Below are positions 27,438 through 35,669 of a stretch of DNA of 64,000 bases, piece by piece. The stretch is from the NCBI GenBank assembly GCA_963702595.1, contig CAVPDC010000018.1, positions 62,001-126,000 on the forward strand, read 5' to 3'. A program made the position numbers and the translations under genes. Every line of letters begins with the position of its first letter. The stretch's first letter is position 1. This stretch comes from JALORV01 sp963702595 (lineage in GTDB: Bacteria; Pseudomonadota; Gammaproteobacteria; Burkholderiales; Burkholderiaceae_F). The notes below the pieces were generated by a model that saw only the letters and a list, made by a program, of their open reading frames with translations, was not told where the DNA came from and did not search any database.

Positions 27438-29254
27438 CTGCAACGGCGGTCGTGCACCTGCATCCACCGGGTCGCCTTCTAGCCTTGGTCGGCAATCCGA
27501 ACTGCGGCAAGACAGCGTTATTCAATCTTCTGACCGGCAGCCGCCAGAAGGTGGCCAACTACGCTGGCGTCACCGTCGAGCGGAAGGAAGGTCGACTGAT
27601 CACCCACGCCGGCCAGACCGTCCGGGTGCTCGACCTGCCAGGCACCTACAGTCTGCACCCCCGCTCACCGGATGAGCGCGTGACCTGCGAGGTCCTGAAC
27701 GGCCAGGCACTGGGCGAACGTCGCCCGGATCTCGTCGTCTGCGTCGTCGATGCCACCAACCTGAGGCGCAATCTGCGGCTGGTACTCGCGGTACGCCGTC
27801 TTGGTCTGCCCTGTGTCGTGGCGCTCAATATGACCGACCTCGCCGAGCGGCGCGGCATCACGATAGACGCCGACCATTTGGGCGGAGCGCTGGGTGTGCC
27901 CGTCGTGCGCACGGTCGGCATCGCCCGCGAGGGAGATGCAGGACTCCGGCGCATCCTCAACGACCCGAACCTCTGGCATCGAACCGCTGCGCACGAAGCG
28001 ACGCTCGAGCCTTCGAGCCTGCTAGCGGACCACGATGCGGTTCGCACGATCCTGCAGCGACTCGGACTCGATGAACTGATCCCCCACGAGGCGAGCGACC
28101 GCATCGATCGCGTTGTCCTGCATCCGGTCGTGGGACCGCTGCTGCTGGCCGCCTTCCTGTTCCTGATGTTCCAGGCCGTCTTCGCCTGGGCCGAGGTACC
28201 GATGCGTTGGATCGAGGCAGCGACCTCGTGGCTTGCGACGGGCGTTGGCAACCTGCTTCCCGACATCTGGGTGAGGAGCCTGCTGGTCGATGGCGTCATT
28301 GCAGGCGCCGGCAGCGTCATCGCCTTCCTGCCGCAGATCGTGATCCTCTTCTTCTTCATCCTGCTGCTGGAAGAGTCCGGCTATCTGCCGCGTGCTGCCT
28401 TCCTGCTTGATCGCCTGATGGGCGCCGTCGGGTTATCCGGCCGATCGTTCATACCGTTGCTGTCGAGTCATGCCTGCGCCGTGCCGGGCATCATGGCCGC
28501 GCGCACCATCGCCGACCCTCGCGACCGACTTGTGACGATCATGATCGCGCCGCTGATGACATGCTCGGCGCGCCTTCCCGTGTACACGCTGCTGATCGGT
28601 GCCTTCATTCCGCAACGCGTACTCGGAGGATGGATCGCGCTGCAGGGACTCGTCCTGCTATCCCTCTACGCTGCCGGCATCGTTGGCGCGATGATTGTGG
28701 CCTGGGTCCTCAAGCGATTCACCGCCGCGGGCCGTCACGTGCGCCCACTGCTGATGGAGTTGCCTCAGTATCACCTGCCCTCCCCGCGCAACATTGCATT
28801 GGGGCTTTGGCAGAGAGTCTTCATCTTTGTACGACGTGTCGGCACGATCATCCTGTCACTGACCGTGCTGATGTGGTTCCTCTCGAGCTATCCCACTCCA
28901 CCAGCCGACGCCGTCGGCGCTCCCATCCTCCACAGTTTCGCGGGAATGCTCGGTCGGGCTCTCGCTGTGCTGTTCGAGCCGATCGGATTCAACTGGCAGA
29001 TCAGTGTCGCGCTGGTGCCGGGTCTGGCGGCGCGCGAAGTTGTAGTCAGCGCGCTCGGAACGGTCTATTCCTTGTCAGCCAACGGCATCGACGCCGCCGA
29101 GTCCCTGGCACCGCTGATCGCCCGTGACTGGGGGCTCGCGACCCGTCTGGCATTGCTGGCGTGGCGCTTGTTTGCGCCGCAGTGTCTGTCGACGCTGGCA
29201 ATCGTTCAGCGCGAGACCGGCGGCTGCACGTGGCCACTCGTGATTGCGGCTTAA
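27434..29254 (+). CDS. feoB: Ferrous iron transporter FeoB, C-terminus cut by an in-frame TAA
   Basis: FeoB imports Fe(II) across the inner membrane, with a cytosolic G-protein domain controlling the pore. G1 is GNPNCGKT (residues 20-27), G2 VANYAGVTVE, G3 DLPGTYSL, G4 NMTD. The membrane part follows, with two Gate domains and conserved Cys in SHACAVPGIMA and LMTCSARLPVYTLL, then LVPGLAAREVVVSALGT. As written the product has 606 residues and stops at TAA 29252-29254 within the final helix. The same frame after the stop encodes LFALAYVTAFIVDR, the expected end of that helix, to a TGA at 29336. A single change in a Tyr codon (TAC or TAT to TAA) would explain it. No feoC seen. Confidence 0.93.
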   Translation: MTATAVVHLHPPGRLLALVGNPNCGKTALFNLLTGSRQKVANYAGVTVERKEGRLITHAGQTVRVLDLPGTYSLHPRSPDERVTCEVLNGQALGERRPDLVVCVVDATNLRRNLRLVLAVRRLGLPCVVALNMTDLAERRGITIDADHLGGALGVPVVRTVGIAREGDAGLRRILNDPNLWHRTAAHEATLEPSSLLADHDAVRTILQRLGLDELIPHEASDRIDRVVLHPVVGPLLLAAFLFLMFQAVFAWAEVPMRWIEAATSWLATGVGNLLPDIWVRSLLVDGVIAGAGSVIAFLPQIVILFFFILLLEESGYLPRAAFLLDRLMGAVGLSGRSFIPLLSSHACAVPGIMAARTIADPRDRLVTIMIAPLMTCSARLPVYTLLIGAFIPQRVLGGWIALQGLVLLSLYAAGIVGAMIVAWVLKRFTAAGRHVRPLLMELPQYHLPSPRNIALGLWQRVFIFVRRVGTIILSLTVLMWFLSSYPTPPADAVGAPILHSFAGMLGRALAVLFEPIGFNWQISVALVPGLAAREVVVSALGTVYSLSANGIDAAESLAPLIARDWGLATRLALLAWRLFAPQCLSTLAIVQRETGGCTWPLVIAA

Positions 29255-29338
29255 CTGTTTGCTCTGGCGTACGTCACGGCATTCATCGTCGATCGGACGT
29301 CGTTGCTGTATGGCGGAGTTTTACCGGACTTCGGTTGA
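29255..29338 (+). other. Severed C-terminal tail of feoB
   Basis: In frame with feoB after its TAA, this segment encodes 27 residues starting LFALAYVTAFIVDR and ending at TGA 29336-29338. It completes the last membrane helix in other FeoB proteins. A hairpin of seven base pairs at 29347-29367 (AAGCCGG with CCGGCTT) follows just after the original stop, consistent with the ancestral gene end; it has no U-tract. Confidence 0.65.
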
Positions 29339-29484
29339 GCATTCCCAAGCCGGACGGAAACCGGCTTGACGTACCTTTGGTTCAAGGATGCTTGCGTCTG
29401 ACCGGGTGGCGTATGTTGACCTTTGCGCAACTCGCCTCGCACAGAGGCAGATGTGGCCGGCTTCTCGATAGCGGCCGTCTACGA

Positions 29485-29932
29485 TCAAGGAAGGCTGAGC
29501 TCCATCCACCGCAGGCCTCTTTCAATCTTCCAGTCGGTCCAGCCCCGCTTGCGGTAGCAGCCGTAAGCGCGAAGCGTGGTGTCGAGATCCGTGGTGAGCC
29601 ACGCCCGCTTGCAGCCCGATGCCACGAGCCATTCCTCGGCCAAGGCCATGAGCTTGCCACCAACGCCTTTCCGCCTCGTACTCCGGAAGCACGGCGATCA
29701 CCAGGAATTCCCCTGTCGCGCGATCGGCCATGGAGAACGCGACGACCCGGCCGGCGTCGTCGCACACCCAGCCCCTGGTGGTGTGGCAGAGGCTTTCCGT
29801 GACGCTCTGCGGGTTGATGCCGAGCTGATGCAGCTCCCCGAGCGTCAACGCGTTCTCGCGCGTTCTCGGGCGAACGTAGAAAAGCGCTGGCACGTCGGCG
29901 GCAGTGATCTCACGGAAATCCATGGCGCTCAT
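29485..29932 (-). pseudogene. GNAT family N-acetyltransferase with an apparent one-base insertion
   Basis: The N-terminal half reads MSAMDFREITAADVPALFYV and then VIAVLPEYE. Near 29671-29675 the frame breaks; dropping one G restores RKGVGGKLMALAEEWLV (acetyl-CoA motif A), then KRAWLTTDLDTTLRAYG and YRKRGWTDWKIERGLRW, ending at TGA 29487-29485. The repaired product is about 148 residues, normal for GNAT. As written it ends early at 29522 with an unrelated tail. The start may be the ATG at 29932 or at 29923. Substrate unknown. Convergent with feoB. Confidence 0.75.
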
Positions 29933-30131
29933 TCGAATGACACCAAAATTGTCCTATCGGCGGATTCGTTCCAGGTAGCCATTGGCTCCAGCGCCCCACA
30001 AGGCAACAAGGTCCGCCCTGGCCCGGCGATTGACGACTTGTTGGGGCGGCCTCTGGCCGACTAACGACAGTCTCTGGCAAAGTTGATTGAACCCGCGCGG
30101 CTTGCGCTAACGAGCGGAAGCTGCAACCGTG

Positions 30132-30593
30132 TCACTTCGCGGCTATGGCGGAAATCTCTACCAGTACATCACGCGGCAGCCGTGCCACTTGGACAGTTGC
30201 ACGCGCCGGCGGCTTGTCCTTGAAGTAGCTCCCATAAATGGCGTTCATCTTGCCGAACTCATTCAAGTCCTTGAGAAAGACCGTCGTGGACACCACGTCG
30301 TCCATCGTCATGCCGTTAGCAGCCAGGACTGCTTTCAAGTTGTCGAGCACGAGCCTGGTCTGCTCTTCGATAGGTCCCGTATTCAACTGATTCGTCTTCG
30401 GATCAATGGAAATCTGCCCCGCAAGAAAGAGCATGTTGCCGAACTTGATCCCTTGGGAGTAAGGCCCGATCGCCGCCGGCGCCTCTTTCGTGGCCACGAC
30501 TTCCTTGGTGGCAGTTGATGCGCAGCCGGCGATTCCGAGCACCGCCAGAAGTACAAACGGGACCTTTGCGATAGCCTGCTTCATCTGATTCAT
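30132..30593 (-). CDS. RidA (YjgF/UK114) family protein with a lipoprotein signal
   Basis: A 153-residue RidA-fold protein. RidA enzymes hydrolyse reactive enamine/imine intermediates in the cytosol. The core is intact: IGPYSQGIKFGNMLFLAGQ, the conserved Arg131 in PPARATVQVARLP, and a Glu near the end (LVEISAIA). Unusually, the N-terminus is a lipoprotein signal with Lys residues, a hydrophobic stretch and a lipobox IAGC (Cys24), so the domain should be exported and anchored to a membrane. The ATG at 30593 has a GGAGAG site seven bases upstream, which supports it as the true start and the signal as part of the protein. Substrate in the periplasm is unknown. Confidence 0.9.
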   Translation of the reverse strand: MNQMKQAIAKVPFVLLAVLGIAGCASTATKEVVATKEAPAAIGPYSQGIKFGNMLFLAGQISIDPKTNQLNTGPIEEQTRLVLDNLKAVLAANGMTMDDVVSTTVFLKDLNEFGKMNAIYGSYFKDKPPARATVQVARLPRDVLVEISAIAAK

Positions 30594-30653
30594 CGTTGTG
30601 CTCTCCAAATGATTTCGGGTGGTGGGTAAGGCTGATTGCGAACCTAGGCACCT

Positions 30654-31157
30654 TCAGGGGTTCGGCGGCATAGAGCCCCTTGCGGCCGCCATCCGCTCGA
30701 CGCGATCGTCAAGCTCCCCTATGAATGCCGCCAGGGAATTGCCGGCCTGATCGACGTGTGCGCGTAGCGCGGCTTCCAGCCCATTCAGCCGCTGCGCGAG
30801 TGCTTCGTGCCGAGTAGCAGCCTGAGCCTCAAGCCGACGCATCTCTTTGTCCAGGTGTTCTCCCAGGGCGGTGAAACGCGATGCTTCAGCTTGGTCGGCA
30901 AGTGTCCGTTGCGAAGCCAACTCCTTAGCCGTGCGCCGAGTTTCGACGAGCACTGTTGCCTGCTGGACCAGCAATAGAAAGAGAAACATGGCCACGATCA
31001 GCACAGTAAAGCCAAGCAGCAGCAAGCCGAGTGGCGCCTGCGCCGTCCAGAATCCAAAGGACAGTGTTGTCGGCGCGGTGACTACGTTCCAGTTGAGGGC
31101 GAGAAAGCCGGCAAACGCCGCGAGCAGCAAAGCCAGCAAAGCGGTGCGCAGATTCAT
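30654..31157 (-). CDS. LapA-like (DUF1049) two-helix inner-membrane protein with a coiled-coil tail
   Basis: A 167-residue protein: helix one at about residues 4-22, a short loop with NWNVVTAPTTLSFGFW, helix two at about 42-64, then a cytosolic Arg/Glu/Ala-rich helical tail of about 100 residues with coiled-coil character. The first part matches the lipopolysaccharide-assembly LapA domain (DUF1049). The ATG at 31157 is preceded by AAAGGAG; two codons upstream another possible start exists. E. coli LapA works with LapB in control of LpxC, but no lapB lies next to this gene, so the role is uncertain. Confidence 0.78.
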   Translation of the reverse strand: MNLRTALLALLLAAFAGFLALNWNVVTAPTTLSFGFWTAQAPLGLLLLGFTVLIVAMFLFLLLVQQATVLVETRRTAKELASQRTLADQAEASRFTALGEHLDKEMRRLEAQAATRHEALAQRLNGLEAALRAHVDQAGNSLAAFIGELDDRVERMAAARGSMPPNP

Positions 31158-31169
31158 GAGCAACTCCTT

Positions 31170-31690
31170 TGAGTCGGCCCCGGTTAGATCGCCGGCGCAG
31201 GTTCGACGAGTGTAGTCAATGCCGACTCAACCCATGTGGTTCGCAAGCGTCGCTCGATGTCCGCGCATTCCATGTGTGCGCGAAGCGCGAGCCCTGTCCG
31301 CAGTTCTGCGATCGGGGCGACCCGATCTGGACAGCGATTAGAAAGCGCCACTCCCGGCCGGCTGCGGCGGTCAATCGATCTGCCTTGTCTGAAGCGTTGC
31401 GCGCGAAACGGCGAAACCTCGCACGCCTGGCGCTTCCGGATACGTCGACGCCGATGGCAAAAATCGACTTCGTTGAACTCGAAGGACCGAAGGACGGTAC
31501 CTTGTCCCTGAAGTTGCTCGCGCCAGCGGCAAGTGGCCGCGGTGGTCCCTCGGAACTCGGTCGCCGCCAGAGGCGGCAGGGCGAGGATTTCGTGTGCGAA
31601 CAAGCCTGGCTCGTCCCGTCAAAGACGAAGATTGCGCCACTGTCCGCCTCTGTCGTCAAGGACGCCGCGAGGCTCACGCGGCAAGCGAGC
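31170..31690. other. Stretch without a recognisable gene
   Basis: About 520 bases between the LapA-like and glycine-zipper genes. Several open frames exist on both strands, but they are mutually overlapping, Arg-rich and carry no family pattern. I see no terminator with a U-tract, no RNA gene and no clear repeat apart from a small GCCGCC/GGCGGC hairpin near 31562-31576. Confidence 0.5.
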
Positions 31691-31692
31691 GG

Positions 31693-31935
31693 CTACTTTT
31701 GCTGACTGCCGACCTGACCGCCAACGACCGTTCCAATCACTGCACCCGATGCAATCGCTACGGTGCGTCCGGCGCCACCGCCGACGAGTGATCCGAGCGC
31801 GGCGCCTGTGACGCCACCGACGACCTGACCAGTCGCCCTGTTCTGTTCCTGCGGGGTCATGTTGGCGCAGCTGACCAGACCTAGGACCGTAACCGAAGCA
31901 ATGAATGCAGCTTCCAAGCGCTGAAACTTCTTCAT
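31693..31935 (-). CDS. Glycine-zipper 2TM lipoprotein (OsmB-like)
   Basis: An 80-residue protein. The signal ends in the lipobox LVSC (Cys23); the mature part has a short polar linker (ANMTPQEQNRATG) and two Gly-rich hydrophobic segments with glycine-zipper spacing (GGVTGAALGSLVGGGAG and a second in AIASGAVIGTVVGG). An AGGAG site lies about nine bases before the ATG at 31935. Similar proteins are small outer-membrane lipoproteins induced by osmotic stress. The gene is ten bases downstream of the EF-hand gene and is likely co-transcribed with it. The long upstream extension of the frame is a shadow over the EF-hand gene. Confidence 0.88.
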   Translation of the reverse strand: MKKFQRLEAAFIASVTVLGLVSCANMTPQEQNRATGQVVGGVTGAALGSLVGGGAGRTVAIASGAVIGTVVGGQVGSQQK

Positions 31936-31945
31936 CGTCTCTCTC

Positions 31946-32374
31946 CTACTTGCGCGCGCTGCGCAGCTTGATGATGTAGAGCCGTACTTCCTCGAAGGTG
32001 ACGACCCCATTGCGGTCCGTATCCGCTTCGAAAAATTCCCAGACCCGGTCGGATGCGACTTCGCCGACCGAAAGCCTGCCGTCATCGTTCCGGTCGGCGC
32101 GCTTTAGCCGGTTCGGGTCGTAGCCGGGCAGCTCGTCGAACGAAAGGTAACCGTCCTTGTTCTTGTCGAGGACGGCGAAGATGAGAATTGAATTGCCTAC
32201 CGATTCGTCGATGTCAATCACCCCGTCTTTGTTGACATCGGCGGAGTCGAAAGCCCTGCGCAACTCTTCGTCGGTTGGCACCGGCGGCCGAGTCTGAGCC
32301 TGAGCGGCACCCCATGAAAGAACCAACAGACCCATGACGAAAACGCGATGTGCAGCGGACAGCCAAGTTCTCAT
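31946..32374 (-). CDS. Exported protein with four EF-hand loops
   Basis: A 142-residue protein. Signal peptide residues 1-26 (end GAAQAQ). Four canonical 12-residue calcium loops follow: DVNKDGVIDIDE (46-57), DKNKDGYLSFDE (70-81), DRNDDGRLSVGE (94-105) and DTDRNGVVTFEE (118-129). Each has Asp at positions 1, 3 or 5, Gly at 6 and Glu at 12. The loops repeat with an exact 24-residue period, tighter than calmodulin-type pairs. The ATG at 32374 has an AGGAGA site. Likely a periplasmic or surface calcium binder; the partner is unknown. Confidence 0.88.
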   Translation of the reverse strand: MRTWLSAAHRVFVMGLLVLSWGAAQAQTRPPVPTDEELRRAFDSADVNKDGVIDIDESVGNSILIFAVLDKNKDGYLSFDELPGYDPNRLKRADRNDDGRLSVGEVASDRVWEFFEADTDRNGVVTFEEVRLYIIKLRSARK

Positions 32375-32513
32375 GAATTCTCCTGGGTTGGTCGGCCTGC
32401 AGACGGAAGTCCTCTGCAAGTATCGCACCTCAGCAAACCAGCTACTTGCTCGACAGCATGTCTGCCATATAGCAACTCAGCTTGTGGCGCCGAAAGGCTG
32501 CACTCTGCCGCGT

Positions 32514-33492
32514 TCAGAATTTGAATAGCTTTCCGACAGCTGACGGAACGACCGCATCGCCAAAGGCGCTTGCCAGCGCGCCTGTCGCGCGCCAGCCGGT
32601 GCAATGGCCCGCGGCGATCACCGAGAGGTCGAATTCGCGCAGTGATTCGATCGTATCGGGGATCACACGCTCGTTTGTTCCAGCGAGATGGAAGCCGCCC
32701 AGTACGCCGTACAGGGGCAACGCAGGAAAGCAGCCTCGCGCGTGCTTGAGCACGTTAACGACACCTGCATGCGAGCAGGCGGTAAAGACCACGAGGCCCT
32801 TGTTCTTGACCGCCACTGCGATGAAGCGCTCGTCCATGATGAGTGGGTCTGGCTCCCAGCCGCTGCCGTCGTCGCTCTTGCGATGCTGGCCTGGCAGGCC
32901 AATCTCGAACGCCGTCACGCGGGGAATCTCTCCACTCACATAGACAAGGTCATCGAGCACCAACTGGGGCCGAGTCGAGTGAACGATTTCCGCCCCGTGT
33001 TGCGTGAGCTGCGCGGCGCTTGGCACATCCTCGAACATCCGAAGCGAGCCGTCGGCAGTCTTTGTTGCGCGGGTTCGGTACATGTCAGGGTGCATGTAGG
33101 TCGGCACGTCGCGGCCGCCGTTGCGGCTCCGAATCATCTGAAGCGCGCGCAACATGGCACCGCAGTGGTCCCAATGGCCGTGCGACAGCACAATGCCCTC
33201 GACGCTGGCAACGTCGAAGCCCAACCGTTCAACATTGCGCTCGAACACCACTTCGTCCGGCCCGGTATCGAACAGCAACGTGCGGGCACGCTCGCCGCTC
33301 CAGACGGTGATCGCGCACGACAGGCCGTGGGCGGCACAACACAAACATCGCCCCGAAAGCGCAAGCATTCCGCGCCTCCACAAGTCGTGGCCACTCGTTC
33401 TCGACGAACAGCGGCGTCGACGAGAGGTTGTCGGTGACGTTGTCGACCAGAACAAGAACCTCGACCCGGTCTGCTTCTACAAGACTTGACAC
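32514..33492 (-). CDS. MBL-fold metallo-hydrolase, N-terminus separated by an apparent frameshift
   Basis: A metallo-beta-lactamase-fold protein of about 325 residues. The metal motif is SHGHWDHCGA; further ligands are in FTACSHAGVVN and GGFHLAG, with a late His in GHCTGW. This pattern resembles the group annotated as dihydropterin-aminobenzene-5'-phosphate synthase-like; the true substrate is unknown. The start is a GTG at 33492 with a strong GGGAGGA site, giving MSSLVEADRVEVLVLVDNVT. At about 33371-33379 an extra base shifts the frame; removing it joins WPRLVE to RGMLALSGRCLCC. Without repair the downstream frame would lack the first 40 residues. Confidence 0.83.
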
Positions 33493-33691
33493 AAAGTCCT
33501 CCCGAGAACGACCGACTGCCCATTACGTCGCGCCGCAAGAATTGTCGCTGCTTCGGGGAGATCCACGAAGGTGCGCGACACGTCCAGCTGTAGCCGCGCT
33601 TCAAGGAATTCGCGTGGCATACGAACCCGACTGAGAAGTCAGCTTCCGACCGTCCTGACCAGGGTTGAGTTTCCTCCCTGGCCGCCTTGTG

Positions 33692-34861
33692 TCACTTGGC
33701 TGGGTCAACCGTGTTGGCCACCTTCCAGTCCATTGCCATGCGAACGCGCCGCTCGACCGACGGATGCGAATAGAAGAGGAACTCCTGCACCGCACTCGGC
33801 CGGGGATAACGATATTCCGCGGTCTTCACCAGAGCGCTCGCCAGGGCGTCCGGTAGCCGCGCCGTCTCCAAGGAGTAACGGTCGGCCTGCGTCTCGCCGA
33901 TCCGGGTGATCCCATTCGCCAGCGGCAAAGCAAGCAGAAAGAGAAATGACACCATCACCATGACAACCGGCACGCTGGTCGGGCCGGCGAGCGGCGCGCG
34001 GCTACCCATCCGCGCCGCAACCCAACCGTAGCTGCGATCGGCGACAAGGAAGGCGACCATCACGATCAGGGACAGCAGCAACACGGAACGCCACACATGG
34101 TGCAGCGTGTAATGCCCGATTTCATGGGCCGTGACGGCGCGAACCTCATCGAGCGACGCGCCCTTCAGCGCAATGTCAGAAATGGCGATGCGGGCGTAGG
34201 GACCGATCCCACTGACGTTCGCCGTGAAGTTGTTGGACTGGCGCGATCCGTCGTATATGAAGATCCGGTCCGCCTGGATGCCAGCCTTTTCTGCCATGCC
34301 GGTCAGGGCGTCCCGTACCGGACCCTCCGGCAAGGGCTTGTAGTCGTTGAAGAGCGGCTCGATGACCACGGGGGCTACCAGCAGGACGGCGGAGATGCCA
34401 CCGATGGCCAACGCACCCGACCAGACCCACCAACGCTTACCTGCTCCTCGAATGAGCGCGTACACGCCCATGAAGAAAAGTCCGCCCAAAATGGCGGAGA
34501 TTGAGATCCCGAGCAGGTTCTGCAGCAGGGCATCGCCGAAGGGTTGCGAGGAGCGACCGTAGCTGGTTTCGCGAAACCAGCCCTCGTACATTCCCCACGG
34601 AAGCGACAGCACACCGGCGAGGACGAAGTACACGAGGCTCACCAGAAATGCCCGCGTATTCGGTCCGCGTTTACCCAACCGCGTGTCGACGCGCTCAAGG
34701 AGCCCCGCGCGGATGATCAGCCAGGCCACGGCGATCGCGACCAGCAGGCCCCAGAGGAGCAGCCAGTGACTTCCTGAGGTGTACGCGGCGGACTTGGCGA
34801 GTGCCTCGGCGCCAATCGAGTCAATGTAGGTCGCTGCGGCAACCTGCGGATCAAAAGCCAA
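33692..34861 (-). CDS. M48 family membrane metallopeptidase (Ste24/HtpX-like)
   Basis: A 389-residue integral membrane zinc peptidase. Seven or so hydrophobic segments; the zinc motif HEIGH is at about residues 246-250 and the third ligand Glu in GETQADRYSLE, with SHPSVERRV near the end. It is the Ste24 (CAAX protease) branch, which acts on membrane-associated substrates. I prefer a TTG start at 34861 (LAFDPQVAAATYID), because GGAG lies eight bases upstream and homologues start with this segment; the frame is open 17 codons further but has no homology there. Confidence 0.88.
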   Translation of the reverse strand: MAFDPQVAAATYIDSIGAEALAKSAAYTSGSHWLLLWGLLVAIAVAWLIIRAGLLERVDTRLGKRGPNTRAFLVSLVYFVLAGVLSLPWGMYEGWFRETSYGRSSQPFGDALLQNLLGISISAILGGLFFMGVYALIRGAGKRWWVWSGALAIGGISAVLLVAPVVIEPLFNDYKPLPEGPVRDALTGMAEKAGIQADRIFIYDGSRQSNNFTANVSGIGPYARIAISDIALKGASLDEVRAVTAHEIGHYTLHHVWRSVLLLSLIVMVAFLVADRSYGWVAARMGSRAPLAGPTSVPVVMVMVSFLFLLALPLANGITRIGETQADRYSLETARLPDALASALVKTAEYRYPRPSAVQEFLFYSHPSVERRVRMAMDWKVANTVDPAK

Positions 34862-35669
34862 TTGATTACTCCACCATGAGAAGCAGCGACATTGTGTCCG
34901 TTTTGCCGTCAACTTTGGCAGAGGTCGCGGGATGCGGTGCCGGCCAAGCGCACACTCTGAAGGCCCCGCCGACCGCCGATATCACCAGTGCTCCACCCAA
35001 TGCGCGTGAACGTGCAGCCGTCGTTCGCCCGCCGGCGCAATGGGTCAAAGAAGTGACCCGCAGGTCTAGTTCAAGGCTGGCGCCCGTGCATCTCCGTGAT
35101 CGTTCGCTCTCTTGTCGCCGGGTCGTGAAAACCGCCTGGGACCGCGCCAACCTGATTCTGCAGAAGCTGAGCCGCGCGGTCCTGGCTCGCGGGCACCGGA
35201 CGGGAGCGCGGGAACCTGTGTCGGACAGCCTTACAACCGCCTGAAGAAACCGGCTCAATGCGAGCGCAAATGCTTGATTCGCCGTTGGCTAATCCGTTCG
35301 GCTCGATTCTTGCTCCAAGCCTTTGCGGTACTTCTGCCTGCCAAATGTGGGCAGGTGCCGTGCTCGGCGGGGAATGTCGAGGTGCGTCATGAGCGCAAGC
35401 AGCGGAGAGAAGCGTCGGCGAAAGCGCGAACGCCGGTTCATTTCATTTCACGAAGTATTTTCCATGCGGGCCACGATCCTTGCCGTCATGGCGACTTTCG
35501 GGCTTCTGCTGCTGCAGGTTGCCCGCACGTTCCTTAAGGCTTAGTCAACACGGCCCGGCGGCGCTGCGGTGCCTCGCGCCGCAATCGGCATGCTGTTTGC
35601 CTGCGAAGAATGACCAGCGCTAGCACGCTCGTGTCGAACGTGACCGACACGCGAACTCAGGTGGCCCGT
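34862..35669. other. Long stretch without a convincing gene
   Basis: About 800 bases between the M48 peptidase and the unknown 405-residue protein. Open frames on both strands are Arg/Ala-rich and overlapping, with no recognisable domain. One possible small gene is listed separately at 35389-35544. No hairpin with a U-tract, tRNA or repeat was seen. It could be a remnant of lost genes in the accessory region. Confidence 0.5.
35389..35544 (+). CDS. Possible 51-residue small membrane protein
   Basis: ATG at 35389 preceded by GAGGTG, ending at TAG 35542-35544. The product starts with a basic segment (EKRRRKRERR) and ends with one hydrophobic helix (MRATILAVMATFGLLLLQVA). The topology is plausible for a small inner-membrane protein, but I recognise no family and the surrounding stretch is otherwise empty. 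Weak call. Confidence 0.25.
   Translation: MSASSGEKRRRKRERRFISFHEVFSMRATILAVMATFGLLLLQVARTFLKA

Noticed and set aside
30060..30125. GCGCTAAC-like sequence considered as an integron attC core
   Set aside because: Only one imperfect half-site and no integrase or matching inverted core was found.
31169..31705. 178-codon plus-strand frame in the gene-poor gap
   Set aside because: No family pattern, overlaps equally long frames on the other strand and runs into the glycine-zipper gene.
34876..35244. Possible plus-strand gene starting MRSSDIVSVLPST
   Set aside because: No ribosome-binding site or family; composition shifts to Arg-rich sequence after the first part.
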